From Ligula intestinalis (taxonomy: Eukaryota; Platyhelminthes; Cestoda; Diphyllobothriidea; Diphyllobothriidae), in assembly GCA_036362985.1 (NCBI GenBank), contig JAYGXS010000004.1, forward strand, positions 68,291,348 through 68,355,347: DNA of 64,000 bases, written 5' to 3'. The stretch's first letter is position 1. Each line of letters starts with the position of its first letter. The notes beneath the pieces were generated by a model. That model did not search any database. It saw only the letters and a program-made list of their open reading frames with translations, and had not been told where the DNA came from. The position numbers were made by a program, and so were the translations under genes. Of the stretch, positions 46,510-57,165 are shown in pieces.

Positions 46510-46765
46510 TTCCGCATAAAATACGAGGACATCAAGAAAGGCCAGGTGGTTGTTCTCTTCTTCCCACATCGTAAATTGGATGTCCGGGAAGACGCTGTTG
46601 AGACTTTCCTTGAACGTGAGCACCTGCTCCCGTTCGATGACGACGAAGGTGTCATCCAGATACCGAGCCCAGAATTTCGGTCTGTGGTGTTGGAAAACCA
46701 GCAACTCCAGGCGCTGCAGGACCGCCTCGGACGTCCAATTTACGATGAAGGAAGAAGAGAACAAC
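46510..46765 (-). pseudogene. Penelope-like RT fragment, minus strand
   Basis: Minus-strand RT frame: EAVLQRLELLVFQHHRPKFW, ARYLDDTFVVIEREQVLTFK, LNSVFPDIQFTMWEEENNHL, AFLDVLVF. The catalytic DD is retained (YLDDTF). It is cut off at ~46765, where plus-strand sequence of the same family begins. Confidence 0.85.
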
Positions 46766-47520
46766 CAGCTGGCCTTTCTTGATGTCCTCGTCTGTCGAAA
46801 AGATTGTGGTGATCTAAAGGTTAAAGCATTCAAAAAAGTGACAAACACGATGCAAGTACTAAATTACAACAGCAACCACCCAGTCAGCCACAAACGCAGT
46901 TGCGTAAGGATGCTCTGTCGGCGCGCCGAGATGCACGGCAGCGAAGCAGAGGACTAAATTTGTCGAAAAACAATATCTTCGACGGGTGTTCAGAGAAAAT
47001 GGCTACCCACGCAACTTCGTCAACCGGTGCTTGCGCAAACGAGCTGGCCAACAAAATCGCACCAACTCCAAAATTTGGCGAACCATCCCTTACGTCAAAA
47101 ACGTATCGGAGGCAGTCGGCCGCCTTCTCGCACCACAGGCCAGAGGCAACTATAATGCGTCAGATAATGAAACCGAAAGACCCACTACCACGGCAAGAAA
47201 CATCTGGAATTGTCTACAAAATAAGGGGCAGTTGTGGGCAAAGCAACTACGTCGGAGAAACTGGCAGGCTTCTCAAGACCCGAATTGTTGAATACGCGGC
47301 AGTAGTGCGGTGAAATTATGCTGATTCTCAAGCTGCGGTTCATTCGACGAGACCTGGCCACACTTTCAAATTTGATGAGACCGAAATTCTCGCAAGAGAT
47401 GACAATCGTGTGAGCCGAGAATTACTTGAGTCATGGTTCACGGGCCCCCAATCTATCAACAAGTGCAGTGATTTGCCCAATCCACATTTGGTGCTGAAAT
47501 CCAATTTGGCCAAAGTAAGT
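46735..47520 (+). pseudogene. Penelope-like RT end and GIY-YIG nuclease, plus strand
   Basis: The plus strand continues the family: QFTMKEEENNQLAFLDVLVC, FKKVTNTMQVLNYNSNHPVS, HKRSCVRMLCRRA; then, in another frame, RVFRENGYPRNFVNRCLRKR, WRTIPYVKNVSEAVGRLLAP and MKPKDPLPRQETSGIVYKIR, with SNYVGETGRLLKTRI. These are the RT thumb, the linker with its nuclear-signal-like basic stretch, and the GIY-YIG nuclease. The last is the C-terminal domain of canonical Penelope elements. Frameshifts and stops inactivate it. Confidence 0.85.
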
Positions 47521-47794
47521 CACCACTTAGGGAATGGACAGGCCACTGTCTCTTTCTATACCAGTACTGGAGGGCCAGATGGCCGAACAATCATCACGCC
47601 TGAGTCCACCGCCCATGATGAAATTTCAACCGGTCAGAGCCCGTGTGCCGTCCAAAAAACTATCCACGCGCAAGAAGGCAATTAGCGTTAATTGTCGCTC
47701 TATGTTTGCAGTAATGACTGTATATTCTGTGCATGCATTACCCGTTTCTGCTACTGATTCCTACTCGTGTCTGTAATGATGAATCCACGACGAA

Positions 47795-48490
47795 TGTCAA
47801 AACGCCAGACGAATAAATGTATTGTCTTAGCGATCGAGTCGTCTTCTTCTCAATTAATTCCTGGGGCACAAATGTTCGCTTGCATTCGCAATAAGTATAC
47901 ACCTATGAGGGCAACCTTTCACGTGGCAGTTTCAGACGCGTTAGATTTATTCTAAAAAAACCTGCTGAATTGCATCGGCTTCACGCGCTCGCCTCTCCCC
48001 TCAGAAGCCAACATCGTGTCTGATGCGGTGAAAACCTCTCCGGATATCGCATGACACATGTACCTCTATGTAAGAAGCGAAAAAAGTTTGATCATTGCTG
48101 AACGTGTGGCAACGTTGTGATCGGTGATTATCAAGGGATTTTCTAACTGGCACATGCGATGTACAAATACGTAGACGCACTTCTGCGGGGAATGCCGTGT
48201 TACACCTGGAGGTGAAGTTGAGGCTAGCATAAAAGGCACAATTGGACCCTCGTTCCAAAGAAGTATTAAATATACGCCTTCAAGTGGCAGTTTCAGAAGC
48301 GTTAGCTTTATTATAAACAAACTTCTTGGTAGACAGGTGATAGCCGAGGTCGGTGCGCAGTGGCTGCTGTGACGTGCACTTCGTCTAAATATGGACCTGT
48401 CAATAGAGGACAATAAACGAGTTCCAGGCACCAGTTCCGAAGAAGAAGATGCGATCACTGGAACAAGAGTTTTATTTGCCTGACGTTTCG
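47795..48490. repeat. Inverted repeat pair around a ~500-bp spacer
   Basis: The segment at 47795-47890 (AACGCCAGACGAATAAATGT, GTCTTCTTCT, CCTGGGGCACAAATG) is complementary, with mismatches, to 48390-48490 (TTTATTTGCCTGACGTTTCG, GTTCCAGGCACCAGTTCCGA). Both carry the ACGTTTCGG-like box found in other Penelope tails here, so this is probably another inverted Penelope terminal repeat. Confidence 0.5.
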
Positions 48491-48757
48491 GATTCCGTCG
48501 GGAAGCCTTAGTCATAGGTAATCGTAAACAGGTCTGAGACATGCGCAGATAAGGAGTGATGCATGCACAGATTGCACGGTATTAATAGTGCACAGCGCTC
48601 ACCCGCATGCGTACTATAATTTTCCGTTCCTGTAGCCACCACTGGAGGTCTTAATTGGTCCGGTGATTGCTCATTAGTTGCAACAGCGTTCTTGTCCGCG
48701 TTGGATGCAGGTTTGATAGATGAGGAAGAAGGTAGGTCGAGCACCAGATCAATTGAT

Positions 48758-48807
48758 TTATTGTTCTGAGCTTTCGAACACTTACAGGTGTCCATCTTCA
48801 GAGATGA
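48758..48807 (-). ncRNA. Hammerhead-like ribozyme in Penelope tail, copy 1
   Basis: The minus strand has CTGAAGA (48801-48795, the CUGANGA core), then stem II GGACAC/GTGTTC around loop CTGTAA, GAAA (48775-48772) and GCTC, with predicted cleavage after its last C (between 48768 and 48767). Stem I would pair CT before the core with AG after the cut. Stem III is only AGCT, which is palindromic. Confidence 0.7.
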
Positions 48808-49036
48808 GAAAGCAACCAAAAACGAGGATAATTAAAGTGGCCAAAGGCCAATCAAATGCCAGAAATCGTCAGGTTATCAAGGGATTAGAAACAGCAAAAA
48901 AAAATGGGGGGGTGGGGGAGGAGGTCAATTAGCTGTTACTGGGATCGGAGGGGTCGGAGGGGCAATTATGTTGGTGTAGGCAAATTAGCTGTCCACGGGG
49001 CTGGGGGTCATGAACAGCAATTAGTATACCGCCTTT

Positions 49037-50725
49037 TCACCCGGTCGAGGGCCCTGGTAACGCTGCCTCCTCTTCCAGCCGGTTCGTTGTGATTTCCTGT
49101 TCGCTTGCCATTCTTACCTTTGATTTGGCTTCGTCCCGGCTCTTTCTAACGAAGTGGCGCAATACTTTGTAGGCCGCTGGCAGGTCCAGATGCCTGTTGA
49201 CTGAGTTGGCATCTGAGTACCATGCCTCGAGTGTCAGCCTTTCGGCTTTTGAGGTTCCTCGGCCTACGATGGTCGCCCCTTGGAGATCAAAGTTATGACC
49301 AGTTTCTGCGATGTGTGCCGCCAGTTGTGAGTTTGGGTCCAGCTTCTGGGCCGCTCGTTTGTGCTCTTGTAGGCGGGTTTGCAGTTTGCGGCCTGTTTCC
49401 CCAACATAATTGCAGTCTCCCTCATTGCAAAGTATCTTGTAGACGACTGCAGAGGTTTCTTTAAAAGGCAGTCGGTCTTTAGGTTGCATCACCTGGCGGC
49501 GTATTGTCGCTTGAGGTCAATGGGCTACGCCCACGCCAGCAGGTTGTAACAGTCGTGAGACTGTTTCGGAGACACCTTTTATGTAGGGAATGGTCCTCCA
49601 GACTTTGAGCTGCTTTTGTTCTAGTCGTCGTTTGTTCACTCGGCGTCTGCTTTGTTTGAAAAACGAGTTTGGGTAGCCATTAGCTCGGAAGAGTTCCTGA
49701 AGATGTTGTTGTTCAGCTCTTTGGGCGGCTGGTGTGCTGCAGTGTGTTTGAACTCTTTGGAAAAGAGTACGGACGCAGCTGCGTTTGTGGCACATGGGGT
49801 GGTTACTGTTAAAATTGAGTACCTCATTCGTGCTGGTGGCCTTTCTGAATACTTAAGTTTGCAGTAGTCCAGTCGAACACCGGCGTACCAGGACATCGAG
49901 GAAGGGCAGTTCTTCATTTGTTTCCACCTCCATTGTGAACTGGATATTTGGATCAACCGAGTTCAATAGCTCTTTGAGGTGCTCGATGTCAGATGTTTTA
50001 ACAATGGCGAAGGTGTCATCGACATAACGAGCCCAAAACTTCGGTTGATACTTGGTGAAGACCAAGTGTTCTATCCGTTGGAGTACCACTTCAGCAATCA
50101 GGCCTGACAGGGAGGAGCCCATGGGAGTTCCTTTAATCTGCTCATACATTTGTCAGCCAAATGCGAAGTACGTTTTGAGGCAATGTTGTAAAAGTTCAAG
50201 CAGATGTTCAGACTTGAGTGGTTTCTCGCTGTCATCGTAGCGTTTTGGTAGAAGTTGTCCGACAACATCAATTGCTAGTTGTTGTGGGATGGAAGTGAAC
50301 AGTGAGACAACATCGAAGGATACCATGGATTCATCAGGTTCTACCTTCAGATGCTTTATTCGCTCAAGGAACTGTTTGGCAGAAGCCACGGTTGTTGTTG
50401 AGCCTACTGCCAGGAACTTGAGGTGGGTGAGTATCCACTTTGCCAATCCGTACGTAGGGGTGCCGCGAAGGGAGACAATGGGCCCAAGCGGTGTGTTTTC
50501 TTTGTGTACTTTAGGAAGACCATAAAATCTGGCTGGGGCTGTGTCGGTTGGTTTCATAGAAAACCAATCACTGGGCGTGATTGCCCCGTTTGCTTTGAGT
50601 TTTGCCAGACTTTTGCGACGGTACGACGGTGATTTAGGGGGAAAGGACGTTAACGAAATTTTTCCATGACATCCCAGTCTTTCGTAATAACTCGTTCGCA
50701 CTGACCTCCTCTTGATTGATCTCAA
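49037..50725 (-). pseudogene. Penelope-like RT plus GIY-YIG endonuclease, lightly broken
   Basis: Motifs in order: FYGLPKVHKENTPLGPIVSL, RGTPTYGLAKWILTHLKFLA, SFDVVSLFTSIPQQLAIDVV (first catalytic Asp), KTYFAFG, a TGA at 50155-50153, QMYEQIKGTPMGSSLSGLIA, KFWARYVDDTFAIV (catalytic DD), QFTMEVETNEELPFLDVLVR. After a frameshift near 49860 come LNFNSNHPMCHKRSCVRTLF, VWRTIPYIKGVSETVSRLL, then a stop and MQPKDRLPFKETSAVVYKIL, CNYVGETGRKLQTRLQEHKR, TSKAERLTLEAWYSDANSVN. RT and nuclease residues are intact; one stop, one frameshift and one stop break the frame. The enzyme would copy element RNA and nick the target. Confidence 0.88.
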
Positions 50726-50740
50726 AGGCAGCTGTTACCG

Positions 50741-51639
50741 TTTTGACGGCTGTTTTTCATGCCTTTCGGCCCTATGCAAAGCATTAAACGATCTCTCATG
50801 TGGAGTTGTAGGCACTTCAGAAGGATTCAAATTGTTTCCTTAAAACGTCGTCGTCATCGTCATCGAAAATGCGTTTTCAATTGCATTCACCTGTGATCTT
50901 CACAATTTGGCGGATTCGTCGAGGTTCAAGCCGATCCAGTATCCTTTTGATGCCCAAAATGACATTCGACTCGATTACCTGGATGTGCGGGATCCATCTC
51001 TGCTCTTTATTTCTTCGCGGGACAGCTTAGGCCCCAATATAATTCAGTTGCTTTAGTTTACTTCCTTCGACTGGTTTTGTTAGATTTTCCAGGTGACCTC
51101 GCCGTAGAGTAGCGTTGGTGGGAAGACGAAGTTGTGCATCTTGAGTTTCGTAATACTATGTATGTGAGGGCGATTAAGGGTTGACTATTACTACCATTAT
51201 AAGCCTGATGGGTATCATCGTTAATTTCGCGGTGTCTCCTATTCTCCCGATTGGCATCCATCACCATTGCGGTTACCTTGAGGTTGAAGAGGGTTAATAC
51301 GATGCAGCAGCCCCAATTAACTCGATTTACCACTGTGAAGACCTCAAATACTGATTTTCTCTCCGTCAGGTGCTCCAATCTTCAGTTCGCTGTTTCTTTG
51401 GGTAAAATAGTGTCTTGGTAAAAGCAACAGTATTTACTAGAGTATCCACGCTTATAGCTTGTTTACTGTTTTATCATTGACTGCCGCCTCGGTTAAATCT
51501 GGTCAGTTCTGAAGGGGACATTAAATAAGCTCATTTAAGAACGTTCGCCGACTGCTAACGGGACTCAGTAGTCCTGCTTTGTCTTAGGCCTCATTTCTCG
51601 GTTTCTGACAACAGCCGTAGCAGCTGGTAATCTTAGGCA
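50741..51639. other. No gene recognised
   Basis: May contain decayed upstream sequence of the Penelope element, but no motif is visible. Confidence 0.35.
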
Positions 51640-51840
51640 TTGCCAAAGAAGACATAGAAAACTGGAATGACCGTTTCTGGTTCATTAACCGTCGTCAGCC
51701 AATCATACCCAGCCCGAGGTGCGGCACCACCTGCGGCTCGAAATCGCGATCTTTTGATCAGGGTCCAACGTCCTAACCTTTGAGCCACGAGCGCGTTGCC
51801 TCGCCAGTTTATGTCAGGGGGAATATTGACAGTCATTTTT
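51640..51840 (-). repeat. tRNA-derived SINE, copy 1
   Basis: The minus strand carries an A-box-like TGGCTCAAAGGTTAGGA and a B-box-like GATTTCGAGCC at tRNA spacing, followed by a body (GGTATGATTGGCTGACGACG, GTTAATGAACCAGAAACGG). The body recurs at 61255-61300. The tRNA head does not fold as a functional tRNA. Confidence 0.65.
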
Positions 51841-52076
51841 TAGCATTCATCGACCGCTAACGTAACTTGTCCGTCCCGTTCTGCCCTGGGCTGTTTGTGC
51901 ATATCAGATTTACCCCCAGTGACTGACAAAGTTAGTATTCTGCATTTAGGTTTCTACGGCAACACACAGACAAAATGGACGAAAACATTGATACAATGAC
52001 GCCCCTATACACCTCTCAAACCATACTCTGACTTGACAATGCCTCACTTGAACTCAGCAGACATGGCGCACTACTA

Positions 52077-52540
52077 TCGCAGGGGGTTAAGTGAGTTAAA
52101 TCCAGCAACTGTGATCTTCAAACCATATTTATTAAGTGCTGAAGAGAAGTCGGGTAAGTCCAGAGTAGTAGGAAGAATGTATTGTGTACACAAAGGAGAG
52201 GAGAATAGATGGAAGAAGTCTGACTTGGGAGTAAACGTCCGCTCAGAAGACTGACCGGATCCCAAGTGAGGTCTGAGAGTAGTCAGGCCAAACGACACAG
52301 AGAGCTTTCATTGGCTAGGTCAGCCTGGAGATTTTGTGCAAAGAAGCAGCTTGCGTCGGGAACGCGTGCAAGCTTGCCATTCGTCTCTTGCCTCAAACCG
52401 TGTAGATGCGGGAACTTTTATTGGCTGATCGAGGCGCCGAGAAACCGCACCGGTGAGCCCTTGGGAAAGTGCACTTCGATGCGAGCTAGTCGGCCAGGCA
52501 CGACCAACTACACTACCATCAAAACTGCAGCTGGATTCTA
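52077..52540. repeat. Foldback/TIR element, partial copy
   Basis: Starts TATCGCAGGGGGTTAAGTGA, runs through TGTGATCTTCAAACC and the shared interior (TTTCATTGGCTAGGTCAGCC, CTTGCGTCGGGAACGCGTGC, AAGTGCACTTCGATGCGAGC) in the same order as 54329-54600. The right end is missing. Confidence 0.8.
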
Positions 52541-53376
52541 AGACGACGTTTCACAAAGTTGCAACACCTACCAACATAAAGACCAGTCGGACAGCCCACC
52601 CAATCCGTCGTCCTCACAAATAAGGTAATGGTAGTAAACTAATCAACTAAGTGTAACATAGACAAAAGGACTTATTTTATTGTTCTCCTGCATTTGCCTT
52701 CCTTCTCGGTCGTATTGCTGGGCATTTAATAGGTGACTTACCGTAGTGTCGTATTTTGAATTGCTGGCTTTTGGTGAATTTCGAAGAATTTAATTCGATA
52801 AAACATTTGTATGTACGAGGTGGGCAGCCTTTATGTTAGGGAGATTATGTGCATATGTTGTGCTCTGTCTTTAATTAGGTCACTAACTATACACTTCCGT
52901 ACACCCCATCACCACCGTCACCAAAAGCCGCGTGGACTTTTAGCGATCAAGGATGGACGATCTACTATAATCACAACACTAAGAATGCGCCGTGGTAAAT
53001 GCGTCCGTCTGGGAGCGTGTGGACATCCAACCGTTTCGGAAGCGTGCTAGCAGCGATGTGTTGTTTACGCGCTTGGATCGGTTGGCGTGGGAGTGATTGT
53101 CTGGCTGTGGGTCGCGTGAATGATTGCGTCAGAGGCCGATTCTGGAGTGTCTGATAACAAGGTCACCCCGGCGCAAAATAGGCTGAGTGACGCAGGTAGT
53201 CTGCAATGCGCGCGCGACCATGACTGAGTTACGCTCAAGCCTGCGGGGGATGGCCGTAACTTGTGGGAACGCCTGTTGGTTGGCAGGCTTGCGCAGGCAT
53301 CGAGACGCCCGAGAAGGAGGGCATTGGAACGGCTGCTACAGAAATGGTCGCAACATCGTTGGGGTGGACACATCGC
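52541..53376. other. No gene recognised
   Basis: Spacer between two foldback-element copies. Some GC-rich stretches near 53200-53340 may be further decayed element. Confidence 0.35.
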
Positions 53377-53800
53377 AGGGGGTTAAGTAAATTAAACCCT
53401 AGTAACTGCGATCTTCAGACCATGGTTCCTTGGAAGAAGAGAATTCGGTTGAGGCCAAAATAGTAGGAATAGTTTATTGTGTACAGAGAGGAACGAAGAA
53501 TAATCAGGCAGAAGTTTGACTTGGGAGCACAATACCAGCCGGGTTCAAGTGTGGGATTAGCAGTTGGAATGCCAGGGCCAGCATAAGTAGTCATTGGCTG
53601 GTTCGGCCTTGAAGGTTTTCGGCCAGACATACAGACTGCGTCGGTGACGCGTGCAGGTTTGCTATTCCTCGCCTTGCCAGAAAGCAGCTTTGCGGCAACC
53701 GTGATTGGTTGTTCCCAAACTTCGAGACCAACATTGGTGGGTCTTTGGGAAAGTTCACTGCGACGATAGCTAGTCACGACAGAACTACGCGTGTAATCTG
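53377..53800. repeat. Foldback/TIR element, partial copy
   Basis: Starts ATCGCAGGGGGTTAAGTAAA, then ACTGCGATCTTCAGACCATG, TTATTGTGTACAGAGAGGAA, CTGCGTCGGTGACGCGTGCA and TTTGGGAAAGTTCACTGCGA. It has the same layout as its neighbours and no right terminus. Confidence 0.78.
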
Positions 53801-54328
53801 CACCAAACACGTTCACCTGTTCTTCCCAGTAGTGGATTTCTTTGAGTGCCATAACTACAGCATTTAAAAGAGCGAGTTAAGTGGTTCCCCCCGCACTCGC
53901 TGGATTATTTAGATGAAGGCGGGCATTGCTGGTTGCCAAAGTGATCAAGGACACTAAGGTGGGGTTGCTCTTTCATATAATTTTAATCGCGGAGTGGTGC
54001 GTCAAAAGGACACCACGGTCAACTTTCAGTCAGCTTAATTAGCAAACCCTGTTTCAGACGCAGTTTGCCCCAAACCCTTGTCAAAATGCAGGCAGCGATT
54101 GGACTGCTAAACCTTCACGGACGGTTGCCACTTGTCACAACGACCAAAAATTTGCGTTTGGTAGAAAAACGACCCAAACTAAACTCGGTGGCCTTTGAGA
54201 TTGCCCGCCAACCTCTCCCCTCCCACCTGCTGTAAGACGTATGCAATACGAAGCCTGGAATTGTGGCCGACCAGGCGCAAAGCACTCGCTCCCTTGCCAC
54301 AACGCGACCGACTCCATGCGTAGGCGTA

Positions 54329-55063
54329 TCGCAGGGGGTTAAGTGCGGCTAACCGTGCAACTGCGATCTTCAGACCAGAAGACAGAGAGAGGGAGATCTT
54401 TCATTGGCTAGGTCGGCCTGGAGATTTTGGGTAGAGAGGCAACTTGCGTCGGGCACGCGTGCAAGCTCCTCATTCGTCGCCTCATAGATGCGAGAACTAT
54501 GATTGGCTGATCGAGACGTCGAGAAAGCACATCGGTGAGCGTTTGGGAAAGTGCACTTCGACGCGAGCTAGTCAGGCAGGGACGACCCGCTACAGGCGCA
54601 CCACCCACGAACAAACCCGCCGACCGCACTCATCACATTGATTCCAACGAATGAAATGTTCACCAGGTTACGGCGGCAGCGGCTGCACAAAATACAACTG
54701 CGCGGGACTGTACTGACTAGCTGCAGATGAAGTACGCTTGTAAACGCTTGTAGTGTCTAGGCAAATTCGAAGTGCATTTTGGGAACGCTTGCTGCTTCCA
54801 GTTTCTGGAGCAGCTAATCACAGGCCGACTCACACAGAACCTCGTGTGACGACTGCCAAGCAGACATCACTTCGAACGCCGTCCGCTGGCTTGTGTTTGT
54901 GCGGACGTCTGACAGTCAATTTTCTACTGCCTATTCACCCATTTATTCTGTACAGAATACGCGCTTCCTGGCACTCTGGCCTTCCCGTGACTTCTCTCTT
55001 TGCCCAGAGAACCGGACCTGAAGATCGCAGTTGCTAGGAGTGAACACACTTAACTCCCTGCGA
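54329..55063. mobile_element. Complete foldback/TIR element (735 bp)
   Basis: Imperfect ~46-bp terminal inverted repeats: TCGCAGGGGGTTAAGTGCGG at the left and, reverse-complemented, TCGCAGGGAGTTAAGTGTGT at the right. Each continues to CAACTGCGATCTTCAG. TA flanks both sides (54327-54328 and 55064-55065), so a TA duplication fits a Tc1/mariner-type mobiliser. Each terminus is itself bounded by TCGCAG and CTGCGA, making a nested hairpin. There is no coding capacity, so this is a MITE-like non-autonomous element. At least five other partial copies lie in this window. Confidence 0.8.
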
Positions 55064-57165
55064 TATGACCATAGGTGGGAGTCAGGTGCCAGCTAGGAAC
55101 TGCACTGAGCACCTCTAAAGTGCATAAAAGCCCCTAAAGAGACCTGTGGCGTTGTGGCGAGGCATATTCCCCATGTGTATATCCTGAGCGCTCGCCCGAC
55201 CACATCACTGTGGACGGAGGCCGCAGTGATATGTCCAGATACTGTTTCACTGCAACACCCGTGGTTGGTTTGTGGTGGACGGCCACAATGCTTGTTCCCC
55301 CTTCGTTCTCCAAGGCCCGCTGTACGAAAATCATGCATCCTCACAAATGACTGTTCCAATGCTTTCTTTGACTGGCGCCCCCGTCCCCCTGAGGCTTGAA
55401 CTCACAGCTGCTTCTGGTTAACTGATAACAGCTGCACCAGCGTCCTCTGTCCTTCGGCAGCCCCCACAATTGACCTCAGCTTATTCAGTCACGCACACAC
55501 ACACGCGCGTCCAAATAAGCGCGCCTTTCTAAGTGCCACTCACCACGCCACTTCTTTGGCCAACGCAGCAGGGGGCCTTTGCAGGCGACAGCCCCTCGGG
55601 GAATTGCAACACACCAATAACAGAACACTTGAACCTGTTCCGCGATCTTACTTAAGCAGTTGTCACCACCGTCTCAAGCTCTCTCAAGTCTGGCTGGACG
55701 CAGTCAACACTAGCCCTGGCTTCGCCAATGGTCACTGCTGCCTGGGACAGCAATCGAGAGTTCTGTACACAATAAATCCCTCCTTCTGGTGACTTCTGCC
55801 TTTTAACTTCCAAACTGGGATTTGGCCTGATGATTGTAGTACTCTAGGCGCAAACACGACTTAGACCCCTACAGGCTCTTAAAGGAGGCCCCTGTTTTAG
55901 TCAACAGAACTAGGAGGGACGTGAGACTGGAATTATGTAAATGCGATGACACCCTGAGGGCGCATCCTTTACATCGTTGTTTACAATGCTGTCCCGAGAA
56001 GACTAAACCGTGAGAATTGTGTGCAGAGATCCAAGGTCCAAGAGAACTGTAGAAGAACTAACTGAGAACTACGATGTCTCATGTCGATAAAGAAATATGC
56101 AGCACAGTCGTCTACCAGTGACCAGAGTCTGCAGAACAAAATGCGCGAGTATGAATAAGTTCTAACACTGGTTTATTTTCGCCAAGAATAACGTAGGCGA
56201 TAGCTTTAAGACGTATCGACCTTGCGGTTCAGTTATTTGATCACTTTTCTCTTAAATTATCAGAATTAATCTAAGGAGGGAGTTAACAAATTGTTCCTAC
56301 GGTGTTATTAATACATCAAAGATTAAAAGGAGGTCTACTATCCCCTCTCTGCGGAGCCTTCAGAAATGGCCACTTTAGATAGCGATTTAAGGCGAGAATG
56401 AGACGGGTGTTCGGTGTCGTTTGTCTAATTTTTTTAACAGTAGACGTGTTATCTCATGCAAAGCTAAGGGAACACTTCAAAAGGATTACCAAATTAAGGT
56501 TCGAATATCAACTAGTGTACAGTGTACACCAAAGATATTTCAGTTAGGTCAGGATGCTGGATATTTGGCGAGTCTTTCCTATCGCGTGCAACAAATACCG
56601 TCTGTAAAAAATGACTACTTCTCATTGACTTCCGAAGCCCTTAAAAATATAAATACCTTTAACAGAAGACATCCCAAAACTGTGTTTTCTCATACCCATT
56701 CGCTAAGAAAGTATGTCGTCTTTAATCTTTATAATTGGAAAGAGGGTTTTCTAATCGAGTTCTAAAAAGCTTATAATTAAGGGATTCTCTAAGACCATGA
56801 AATGTCCATCCACAAAGCATCTTATCGGTCCATTTGTTGCTACTGCTTGGAAAGTCTACAACATGGTCTATATTCAATGCAACATTTTATGAGAAACATG
56901 TAAAACCTTCGTAATAGCGTAAAGACGGACTGGAAACAACTTGTGATTTGGAAACTCCGAATACGAGTGTAACGACAACTCTTCTTCAAAATTAGTCGGC
57001 AGTTTAATGATGTTAAAAACGAATAAGACCACGTCTTATCCAAACTATTTGAACACTGAAAAAAGTTGCGAAAACCGAAAGATGCCATTCTTCAAGTATA
57101 AAACAGGAGGATGAAATTTTCTACCAAGCGAGTATGGCAAAGAATATTTCAGTGCACTTTTTCTA
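55064..57165. other. No gene recognised
   Basis: A plus-strand frame at 56421-56765 (114 codons) in AT-rich sequence has no recognised motif and no splice context. The rest is without supported features. Confidence 0.4.

Larger units (their letters stand above)
48719..50740 (-). mobile_element. Penelope-like element, best copy, 5'-truncated
   Basis: The minus strand has an RT domain (50725-49853), a linker (49795-49517), a GIY-YIG nuclease (49492-49037) and a ~300-bp tail ending in a hammerhead-like motif and GCTCGACCTACCTTCTTCCT. The RT N-terminus and the upstream terminal repeat are not recognisable beyond 50740, so the element is truncated. The tail is shared with 60535-61250. Confidence 0.88.

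Noticed and set aside
46546..46782. 78-codon plus-strand frame
   Set aside because: It is antisense to the Penelope RT fragment on the minus strand.
56421..56765. 114-codon plus-strand gene
   Set aside because: AT-rich open stretch without homology I can name or splice context; an open antisense frame lies nearby.
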